Assembly (NCBI RefSeq): GCF_024489055.1
Contig: NC_090228.1
Location: 39,209,709 to 39,273,708, forward strand
Length of the DNA stretch: 64,000 nucleotides
Source of the DNA: Chanodichthys erythropterus
Lineage: Eukaryota > Chordata > Actinopteri > Cypriniformes > Xenocyprididae
Reading direction: 5' to 3'
Each line of letters begins with the position of its first letter. Positions within the stretch are counted from its first letter, which is position 1. Positions 50,001-62,000 of this stretch are shown in pieces. The translations under genes and the position numbers were made by a program. The notes below the pieces were generated by a model. That model saw nothing but the letters and a program-made list of their open reading frames with translations, was not told the DNA's origin and searched no databases.

Positions 50001-53000
50001 TCAAAGGGCTTTAAACTATACCAGACGATGAATAAGGGTCTTATCTAGCGAAACGATCAGTCTTTTTTTTTTTTTTTTTTAAAGTTTACGTTTTATAAGC
50101 ACAAATGTTCGCCTTGCTCTGTTCTCAGATGAGCGTTCGTGACGTCACGTAATACGCAATTACGTTAAAAAGGTCACGCATGACATAGGCGGAAGTTCAG
50201 ATTCGGTGTTTACAACTTTTTTTTTTTTTTCTCGGTGTTTACAACTTGAACATGCAAATACTAACCCTGCATCTCAATCTGCTCCCTAGTTCCCTAGGTC
50301 GTGAATGTGGCTGATTCCCTGATCAGTGCCCTGACTACTGAACTAGGGAGGTGATTGAGACACACGCCGTTTACAAAAACAAGGTAAAACAACTAATGGT
50401 TCTTCCATCCTGTGTTGTCAGTACCATCAGACTCATACCCTTCTCCATCAGAACAAAAACACCTCTAAAGGGGGCCGCACACCGGACGCGCGAGCTCAAT
50501 TTTGACTCAACTCCTGATAGAAGAGCTGCACAATGGGAGTGTTTTACGTCAACAGGGAAACATTACATATGCTTTAATATTTCGCACTGAGGTTAGTGTA
50601 CATGGACAAATGGCACAACAAAGCAAAAAGAAAGAAAAGGCTACGTTTATTATACATTTTTAGACTTTATTCAATATTGCTGTTAAACTAAGAATGTAAA
50701 ACCTATGCATCTTGCAGCACAGGGTGAAGTCAGTATGTACATTAACGGAAAATATAATATACATTTAATGTAAACAATGTATACATGGCGCTCTGTGGCG
50801 CAGCAGGATTTTGAACAACTTCCTGGGCGCCGCGGACAGGCACCGAATGTCACCGCCGGTGTGTACACTCATAGGAAACAATGCGTTCAATGTGTCCGGT
50901 GTGCAATCCCCTTAAAATGCTGTTGCTCAGTAACGGTGGAAATTTTGTCCGGTAATGCAGCGAGATGGAAATAGGGACTCATCGACTGATTCTAATGGCG
51001 GGACTGAAATGGTCCAGTCGTGGCAGCATCTAGATTCTTCCTCTGTTGGCAATGGTTGGCATTTGCCACATGTGCACCACCACGTCTCGTTAGATCTTCG
51101 TCTGCCCGATGCTGGAGAGGTGTGTGTCGCCGCAGCAGTCTCTTCCATCTGCCTAATTTCTTTCTCTGTGTATTCCGGCTCAAAAGGTAGGGCAGGCGAA
51201 AAACTTTGTTTTTTTTAAAAAAGACATTGTTTTTTTTAACGTTACCTTTTTTTTGTAAACGGCGTTTGACTTAGTATTTGCACGTTCAAGTTGTAAACAC
51301 CCAATCTGTACTCCCGCCTATGTCATGCGTGACCTTTTCAACGTAATTGCGCATTACGTGACGTCACGAACGCGCATCCGAGAACAGAGCAAGGAGAACA
51401 TTTGTGCTTATAAAACCTATTTATTTATTTTTTCTTTTTTAAATGACTGATCGTTTCGCTAGATAAGACCCTTATTCATCGTCTGGTATAGTTTAAAGCC
51501 CTTTGAAGCTGCACTGAAACTGTTTTTATGACCTTGAACCGTCTGGTGCCCATTCAAGCCCATTGTATGGAGAAAAATCCTGGAATGTTTTCATCAAAAA
51601 CCTTAATTTCTTTTCGACTGAAGAAAGAAGGACATGGACATCTTGGATGACATGGGGGTGAGTAAATTATAAGCGAAAGTTTATTTAAAAGTGAACTAAT
51701 CCTTTAAGGCTTAAAGAACAGGGGGGATTTGTATTATAGTAATAAAACAGGGTTATGATTTCACAGATACAGTTACAGACAAATCTGTTTCTTCTGTGAA
51801 TACATGAATGAATACTCACAGAGCTTTTCTGCAGTTCATCACAGCTGGTATCAGTCTCCATCTACCCTCAACTGATGTGTTGTATTTCATGAGATCGAAC
51901 TCATCCAGCACCTCCTCTGACATCTGAAGCATGTAGGCGATTGCTGAGCAGTGAGCAGGAGAGAGTTGATTCTCTAAGTGTTTGTCTGATTTTACAAACT
52001 CCTGAATTTCTTTGTACAGAGTCTGATCATTCACTTCCAGCAGACAGAGGAACAGATTGATGGATTTGTCAACTGAAAGAGCCATCTGATAGTCATCCCT
52101 CTTGATTGTGTCTTTAATGTACTGTATCGTTTCACTGATGCTCTCTGAGCTGTTCTCTGTGTGTATCAGTAAAACTTTTAAAATTTTCTGATTGGACTCA
52201 AGTGAGATGCCCAGCAAGAACCGCAGGAAAAGATCCAGTAGTCCATTTTTGATTTGGAGAGTTTTATCAACTGCTGATATTAGAAGATCACACAGAGAGA
52301 TTTTCTCAGATCTGTACCTCTCAAACAAATCCAATGGCTCCATGTTCTTCGTCAGATGGGAGTAAAAGACATAGAAAGCAGCTAGAAACTCCTGAAAGCT
52401 CAAATGTACAAAGCAGTAGACTTTCCCCTGAAGGATTCCAGATTCTTCCTTAAATATCTCAGTGCAAAGCCCTGAATACACTGCGGCATAAATTACGTCT
52501 ATGCCACTCTCTCTCAGGTCCTCCTCATAGAACATGACATTGCCCTTTATCAGCTGTTTGAAAGCCAGTTCAGCAAGTTTCACAATCACTTCTCTGTTGT
52601 ACTTCAGGAGTTTCTCTGGATCTCTCTCTTCATACTTCTGATTCTTCATGTTGATCTGAATCAACAGGAAGTGGATATACATTTCAGTCAGAGTTTGAGG
52701 GATTTCTGCACTTACATCTTCTTTCAAGAGCTTTTGAAGCACAGTGGATGAGATCCAGCAGAAGACGGGAATGTGGCACATGATGTGGAGGCTTCTTGAT
52801 TTTCTGATGTGTGAGATGATTCTTCTAGCCTGATGCACATCACTGATTCTCTTCCTGAAATATTCCTCCTTCTGAGGCTCATTGAATCCCTGAATTTCTG
52901 TCACGCGGGTGATGTATTTGGAGGGGATCTGATTGGCTGCTGCTGGTCTGGAGGTGATCCAGATGTGAGCAGAGGGAAGCAACTCTCCTTTTATGAGGTT

Positions 53001-56000
53001 TGACATCAACACAGCCACTGATGAAGTCTCATTTACATCAGAAACTTTTTCATGGTCTGAAAATATCAGTGTTATCCTGCTTTCATCCAAACCATCAAAG
53101 ATGAACAAAACTGTACATTTATCATAAATCTTTGGGTCCAGATCTTGAAGTTCAGGATGAAAGTCCAGCAGAAGTCTGTGAAGACTGTTCTGATGGTCTT
53201 GAATCAAGTTCAGCTCTCGAAATGGTAGCACAAACATGAAATCAACATCCTGATTGGCTTTTCCCTCGGCCCAGTCCAAAACAAACTTCTGCACAGAGAC
53301 TGTTTTTCCGATTCCAGCGATGCCTTTAGTAAGGACAGTCTTGATTTTGTCTTTCTCCTCACATCCTGGTTCATGTGTGGGTTTAAAGATGTCATTGCAG
53401 TAGATTGGAGTGTCTTGTGAGTGTTGTGTTCTGGGTGTTTTCTCCATCTGTAAAACCTCATGTTCTTCATTCACTCCTTTACTCTCTCCCTCTATGATGT
53501 AGAGCTGTGTGTAAATCCTGTTCAGGAGGCTTTGGTTCTCTTGTACTTTGATTCCCTCAAATAATCTCTCATACCTGTTCTTCATGCTGGTTTTGTGTTG
53601 GTCTTTGACTCTCTGTAGTTCAGCATCTGCTGGTTGGTGAGAATCCTGCTGCAGGTCTCCAGTCTGGTCATCTCTATCCACATAGCAGAAACAATAACAA
53701 CACAACAAATCCATGATTATGAGTGGCAAGATCTTCTTGTAAAGCCATGCATGTCATACTAAAAACCAGTTAAGACAATTAACAGCAACTCTGGGTTTAT
53801 CTTATGCCTTTGGTCTGGAGTCACATGTAAGCACTGTAAAATTTAGAATTGCATTTCCCAGATAAAATTATTGGCAAGATAAAACTGCATCTTGCATACA
53901 GCTTTCCAGTCCTCTACCTGAATTACCTTCTCAAAAATTTTTCTCCAAGGATTCCCTAGTTTTGTCTGTTTGTCTGTTCTCTCTGTATTTGCATTTATCA
54001 ATATACTATAAAAAAGATGCTAACCGAGAAGAAGTGAGTTTATTCAATTGCTCTTCCAATGGATAAACACAGGCCACGTTTAAAAGTGTTGCTGCTTCTG
54101 CACTGATCCAAGTTGAGTTTAGATCATCTATGTGCCATTCCAATATTAAACAGTGATAGGCAGATATATAATTTGAAGGAAGGAGCAGCTAATCCTCTCA
54201 GTCTGCTAGGCAGTGATATGTAGCTATATCTTAATCTGGGCCTTTTTTTGCCAAATGAATTAAGGCGAGACACCCCAGGTAAACAGAGTAAAAATGTTAA
54301 CTAATAGATATCACCATACTTCCCCAGCTAATTGATTACATAAAAAAATTGTAAACTTTTTTTTTTTTATATTACAAGCTTTCTGAAATGTTATGTTTAA
54401 ATATATTTCTACAACCAAACTCTGAATATTGGATGAAGTTGGGTTGAAAATTCTAGTTAAATCTTTTTGATATATTCAAAGGTTTTTGCAGAAGGAATAT
54501 CTATTTTTATCACTCCATAAATCAGAAAATACTATCAACAGCCAGTTGATGTTTGGAATAAAATGTTGAATAAAATCAGGCAAATTATATATGAACAAAT
54601 CCCTAGGTAAAAACCTTAAGATAGGAATAAAACTAATGTTTGGTGTATGTAAGTTCTGCTGAAGTGGAGATTTTTGACTCAGAACAGGAGTAAAAACTAA
54701 TTTTGAGAAAACAGCCTTTAAAGATATTTACTGTCATTTAAATCTACAGATGCAAACAGATAAAGTGCTATAAAATATACACTTAAAAGTGTATTTTGGA
54801 TGTTTACTTTACACCAGTCTGAAAAAAAAAAAAAAACATTTTATGAAAAGACAAAAAGCACAAAATCTCAAAATTGACAGGTGCATGAAAAACAGTGTTT
54901 TGCTTGTAGTGTCTTCCTTCAAATAATGAATCCATGCTGTTTTATGGCTTTGCTAGGAATGTGAATAAGTAACATTTGAAGTGGGTATAGCAGACAGGGC
55001 AATATATTAATCTTGATAAGTTACACCATCTATCTACATCTGATCTAATGGACTTAATAATAGGGGCAAAAGTATTTTGATATAAGTTAACCAGTTTTGG
55101 TGAAATCTTTATACCAAAATTGGATATCAGGTCGATTAGATGTGGGATAGAGTGTTGTGGAGAATCTAGGAAAATCAAAATGTCGTTAAGATAAAGAGAA
55201 AATTTGTGGCTCTTCTTTCCTAGGCAAAGTCCCTCAATAGAGGGGTCATCTCTAATGGCAACTTCCAGTGCCTTGATAGCCATTGCAAACATAAGTGGTG
55301 ACATTGGGCACCCTTGTCTGGTGCCTCATGATAGAGTAAATTTAGGGAATTTGAGACCATTAGTAATTACTCTGTCCCTATGTGACATTCCAAATTTGAA
55401 AGTATTTTGTTTCAATAATCATGTTTCTTAATCATTTTTGTTATCAGTTAGGTACATTAGGGTTTTATACATCTTTACATCTTCTGTTGTTTAATGAATG
55501 TTTATTGCATTATATAAGTGTTGTGGGTTACCATGATGGTGTTTTGCATTACTGTTATAACCATTGCTTTTTTCTCTTTTGACACATTTTAGGATTACTG
55601 TTTTGGATTTGTGTGCCTTTGGACTGTTTTGCCTGTGTAATGACTGAGGCAAATCAGACACAATTATTGGTTAGTTAACCAATAGTTTTAAGCTCACTCT
55701 GGGGTCTGTCCCTATCCCCTGGGAAGTTCCCAGTTATTAGTTTATAGCGCCGAGGAATATGGCTGCCGCATGGAGAGCAGAGAAGAGACAAAGAAAATCT
55801 GCATCTTTCCTGCATTTTCCACACAGAACACACACTCTGTGGCATTAATGTATAGACAGACTGTGCTATAAATGAATCCTTCCCAGGAAATGGTATCCAG
55901 TATTACCGTTGCTGTATTACAATCATTGTATTCACGTATGTATGTGTATGTTTTATGATCAGTGTTGGGCACGTTACTTTAAAAAAGTAATTAGTTATAG

Positions 56001-59000
56001 TTACTAATTACTTCTCACAAATAGTAACGGAGCTAGTAACTGAGTTACATCATTATAAAAGTAACTAATTACCAGGGAAAGTAACTATTGCATTACTTTA
56101 AAAAAAATAAAAATATGCCAAATAAATTGAATGCCCCCAATATTACATATAAGTCTAAGAATAAATTATTCTTGATGCGACTCCAGACTCATGATCCGCT
56201 CTTGCTCACAACATGAAATTTCTCTGTACTGTGTTGGTAGCCATTAAAGAAAACGTAGTTTCATATTTATGTTTAAATAGTCCTATGTTATGTTTTAAAT
56301 CCATTTATTCGATTATGAAAAGTGAACAGCATGAGTAAGATGCATCAAAGATGCGCAAATATATCGGGAGACATGGAGTGGGTCAGACATGATTATAAAC
56401 ACTTCATTAAGTTTTGTTTTATAAAAAGCCTCTCTTTAAAGTGAATTTCGTTTTGTAAAAATTGTATCTTAATTTTAATCAATGTTTCATCAACCAATTG
56501 CTTGGATTTAATATATAACAAGCAAATATAGCAGACAATAAAATCATGACATGGATGCGCGGGCGCGATCACTGGCGCGTGAACTGGAGCGCGTCTCATA
56601 GGCTAAATGAACCGAAACTCAGAGGCTGCTTGCCTCGCAGACATGAGAAATATATCTATAGAATCTTGAAATATCTACTTTAATGAAAATGAAGTAATTA
56701 AACACGAAAAGAAAGAGGCTACTCTGATTATGTAGCCTAATCCGAATGAAATGTGCATTATCTCTCTAGGCGCGTCAATATGAGCAGATGATCAGCAATG
56801 AGAATCAGCAATGTCAACTTCATCTTTGCAGCCGACACTGATTCTGAAAACATTACTTTATTAATAAACAATTAAAATGTCTCCTTGCTGTTTTTGTCAC
56901 ACTCATAATCATTACTTTTACCGGTTCTTTATGGCAATTATGCGTGCCCTTGAGTGCTATAGCCTATATTATGTAAACGCTCCTTATTATGGTTTATTCT
57001 CTCCAGTATTTAAGAAATTAAATTAATATAAATGTGATTAGTCAACTAATAGCTTAAATGAACAACTACTAGTCGACTAGAAAAAAACTAATTTACATAT
57101 TTTCGATCAAGCATCAAAAAGGGTATTCTGGTTTGAGCTTGCGCTTCGCGCGCATGCTCTGACAGACACACACACAGCGCATCATACATTATTATCAGTT
57201 TAAATTTATATTTGTGTATGGCTAACTGCAGCACACACCAGAGAAAAAAACTTTGCAGGTCCTATGGTTAAAAGAGAGCTTACGCGGATGAAAACCGCTT
57301 CAGTGAGCTCAATTATAGTAACGCGGCATTTTTTTGTCAGTAACGCTAACGCCGTTGTAACGGGAGAAAAAGTAATTCGTTTGATTACTCGTTACTGAAA
57401 AAAGTAACTGCGTTAGTAACACGCGTTATTTATAACGCCGTTATTCCCATCACTGTTTATGATACATTTAAGATAACTTCAATCATGCCATATTTAGTGT
57501 CTATGCGTTCGTATCGGGATGATTTAAATGCTTGTGTATGCAGTATGTCCATACCTGTGCAACACAGGAGTATTACAAGACTCTTTAATAGTTCTTATTC
57601 AAAGACTTAGCTTGTTAATCTACTTGGTCATAAAAGCCCTGTCAAGGGGGTGTGTTGTCACCCGGAAATACAACATCTTCATTGGCCCCCATCATTCCTA
57701 AGAGGTTGGACTTTGACCAGAGGTTAAAAGCCAGCGAACCATGCCACTCCCTCTCTTCTTCCTTGCTTCTGGACGACCGAAAGGGTCTCCTTGCGGCCGG
57801 CCTCTCTAGGCCCGGCCGGCAAGGCCGGTAGGCCCCCGGCCTACAACACCCAGCCATGTGCTCATCACCCAACAGACTGGCAACAACTTCAGATGATAAC
57901 GTCAAGATTTAGCCTCAACCTGCAGATCCGACGCTCCTCAGCCTAAAGGCATCTTGCAAGTATCGTACATTTTAATGCTAAGCAGCGATTTAGTATTGAT
58001 TTGTAAGACTTACCTTTGCTATTGCTAAAAGAAACTGATGAGTCCTTTCCAGATTGTCTTTGACATTTCCTGTAGCTCTAGTAACAATACCTCTTCATTC
58101 TACTCATTCTGACCTCATATGTGTGTGACCCTTTGTGTATGTTATGTTATGTGTTTGTTTGTTAGTTTAGTTATGTGTTTGTGAGTTAGTTAATAAATAT
58201 TGTGCTTATTGAATCCACTCAGCCTACATCAGGTTGTTTTTTAAATGTGCTATATAAATGTTGTTCAAAATAAATAAAAGCTTTATATTTATTTCAAACA
58301 TTTGATTACACTTTGAAAATAAGTTATTAAACTTAAAGAAATAAATCACCCCAAAATGTTAATTTTCTATTAATTTACTCAGCCTATTAGTAAAATATTA
58401 TAATTCAGTTAATCTCTCTGGGTTAATTCCAGGGCTCTGAACCGGTTCAAGGAACGAAAACGAAAACCGGAAACGAACAAAATTTTGACCAGAATGTAAC
58501 CAGAAATGGAAACAAAATCAAATTTAATCGTTCTGAACAGAAACGCTAATTTGAAATGGCCATTAACTGGTTAATAACGTTATTTTATCATTCCATTTAA
58601 TATTTTGATTTGGTAGTCAACCAATCACGAATTCAAATAGTACAGCCTATGCAAATGTGACGCTGACGCATCCAATGAGTGAAATGCCCGCGCTCACGCT
58701 CTAAAGTGAGATATGCCCACGCTGACGCGCTCAGCTCAGCTGTCAAGTCATCATAGGTAAGTCAATGGCAATGCACTGGCATTAGTTTTTCCGATGATAT
58801 ATGTCACCAACCGTCAATATTAGGCGGCAGGCCTACATTTAAGTGAAAATGTATGACAAGTAATGCAGCTTGTTGTGCGTTTTGAAACCAGCGAAAATTG
58901 CAGGATAGTACAATTTTCAATGTCACATCACGCATCTGCAGTGCTTCTGTGAACGGAGAAAACTAGGGCTACCTACATAACACATATAAAATAAAAGGGA

Positions 59001-62000
59001 ATATTTAGGCCTATAGGCTACGCGACATATTTCACTTAAATAATAGAAAAGGAAAAAGACATTCTGCTTGTTTTCATTACTTGAGTGTCTTTTGTAAATG
59101 TATGAATGATGTCTTGCCTGTATGACCATAAATTACGGAGACAGTTTATAGAAGGAAAACAATTCCAGTGGTCGCACCGGCACCTCACGCGTGCGCACAC
59201 TAATTCTTGCATTGCTTGATATCGCAGCCTGTTAAATATTAAAATAAAATACAATCAAACGTTACACTGCTCGGTTAAATTATGTAATACAATCTGCCAT
59301 TTACCACCCGGGACCACTGCCTCACTGTGCTGTTATATGTGAAGGATGTTGATAATGTGAGTGAAGTACAAACTCATAAAAAAAATAATATAGTTTATCA
59401 TGCATTCGTCCTGAAAATGAAAACAGTTGGATTCGTGCCGCATGAGAAAGGTAGGCTACAGATTAACTTTAAATTAATTTGTTGTGCATCTTATTTAGTT
59501 TTATTTCCAATAAAAAAAATAAACATTCTCGCCTTGAATATAGCAATAGAAGCTGGAACGGCGTTAAAAAAGGGTAATTTTTTTATTCGTTTTGGCTTGA
59601 TGTTTATATAGTCTGAATAGTCCAACTGTTTAGAGGTTTTGTAAGTGGATAGGTAAAATAATATAGGGCAGTTTTGTTCATAATTTATGTTTACATTATA
59701 TGTATAACATTATAAACAAAGCTATGTAGGCTAGGCCACTTTTTCATTTTACTTTATTTACAGATAACTTTATTATCATTATTTCTAAATGTAATAAAAT
59801 GCGACCTAGGCTAATAGGCCTATGCGACTTATCTTTTTTCCTCTCGGGAATAGCGTCAGTATTTTTAACCATGCAGCAAACATTAAAATATCTTGAAAAA
59901 ATACTTTAATTTATAAACCATTGTTTTTCCTTTCGTTAATAGGTTTACATTTGGACAGAATCTTGTTATAAAAGACAGCCTAATTGTATGCCTATTGACT
60001 AAGACGGCAAATACACTCTCTTTGTTTTTTAATAAATAAAATGCTGTATGTATTATTATTATTATAATTATTAGGCTATTATTAAGTAGGCTACATGCAA
60101 AAAATAAATAAATAAATAAAAATAACGTTATTAACCGTTTTTTTTCTAAAGAAACCGGTTTCAGAACGTTTATAATACCAAGGAACGCTGGAACAGAAAC
60201 GTTAAAATACAGATTCTGCTCGGAGTGGAACGATTGAATTTTCTTTCCGTTTTTAAGCCCTGGTTAATTCTATTATTGACTCTGAAATTAAAGCATTATT
60301 TCACCCAAAAATGAAGATTTTGTTATCATTTACTCACCCTTATGTTGTTCCAAACCTGTATGAGTTCTTTATTTACTTTGAACACTCTTTATTATTTTTA
60401 AACATTTTTCAAAATATCTTTTTTTGTGTTCAAAATTACAAAGCACCTCATACAGGTTTGGAACAACATAAGGGTGAGTAAATAACAGAATCTTAATTTT
60501 TGCGTCAACCATGTCTTTAAATAATGTCTCATTTTACTGAAGCAGTTCAATAACCAACTACACGCTTGCACTCACACAGGGTCAGAGTTCACTGCTCCAT
60601 CACTAAGATGTTTAGTTTTTAGATCAGCGTTTTTCCAACCTTTTTTTTCAGTGACAGCACCTACTTCACAAACACTAATGCTAGACAGTACCACCCCCAG
60701 GAAGTTTGCTGTTCGAGTGTGCATTGCACAAGGGAAACATATCAAGTTGGCCCTGTTCAAAGAATGCCAGAGAGCGAGTTTGGACCTGAAGCCTCGTAAT
60801 TTGTCATGCTAAAACTCAAACTTGTCATGCTTGCTGCGTGATAGCTATCGAATGTAATAACAAGGTCTAATTTCTAGTTCCGCTCCCACTTCCTCACATA
60901 AAATTGTGACTGTGCAGCAGGGGGCATGGTTCAGTGGAGACTACAGTGAGAGTGAGTCAGGAGATGGGTCTTTTTCTGTCTTTTGATCAGGAGGTTCAAT
61001 ACTTGTTCAGAAGATGTATAATAGTGCTGTATAACTGTATAACAGTGAAAACACAGAAAGCCAGAAATTTACATCAATGGCAGTGAGAGTTGAGACCTGC
61101 AACCTCTTGATTGGACTAGTCTGTACTATTCACATTTTCCCCACACTGTGCAAGGTCAATGTATATAAGCTGCTGACCCCCACCTGCATCATGATCACAG
61201 AAGAGGTTTAGGCAGCACTGTGAAATGTAGTATTTGTGCAAACAAAGCAGATTTACACATCTAAGATAACTATTATTAAAGGTACAATATGTAAAAATGT
61301 TTCAGTAAAATATCCAAAAAAACACTTGGCCAGTGTTATATATTTTGTTTACTTGAGTACTTACGATATCCCAAATTTTTCCAACTATTTCCAACTATTA
61401 TTCTAAATCGTGAGAAAATTGCTATTTTAACCAAGGTTCCGGGACATGTGAGGAGTCGCCTGTCAATTGCGTCATATCCGCGTTACCCTCGGTTTCCGGT
61501 TTTATTTTGTAGAAACCATGGAAACACCAAAGAAGCTTTAATATCTACATGTTTTAGTAAACAAAGGAACAACTGTTTGGTTACATTTATAGACCGAAAA
61601 CTATTGTTATATAGCTCAACATGTTTAGTCTTATTGTTTAAATCAAATTTCTTGATTTTTTGCGAGTACCATGCTTTACCATGCCTCAGAGAAAAACACT
61701 ATTTCGTCAAGTAGCTAACATAGCATAATCAGATTTATTTTTAGTAACAATAATACAGCATTTTCTCCATCATACAATGCATTTTAAAATTAATTGCATG
61801 CCATTATATTCTTAAATCGATCTATCTTACTGCAGTGTGTAACAGTGTCTCACAGCAGCCGCCCAGCGAACGCACAGAGTAACATTATAACATCATTTTC
61901 AACACACTCAAATGTATCTAATATGATAAACAGAGCTGTGTTACCTCATACTCATGACCAGAAAAGCAGAAGCGGCGCCAGCAACTGTGGCATAATAAAA

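Noticed and set aside
53673..53729. Start Met of the NACHT frame at 53729
   Set aside because: The first ~18 codons (rich in C, Y and L) are intronic polypyrimidine sequence; the acceptor at 53673 and matching codon phase with the N-terminal exons place the exon start there.
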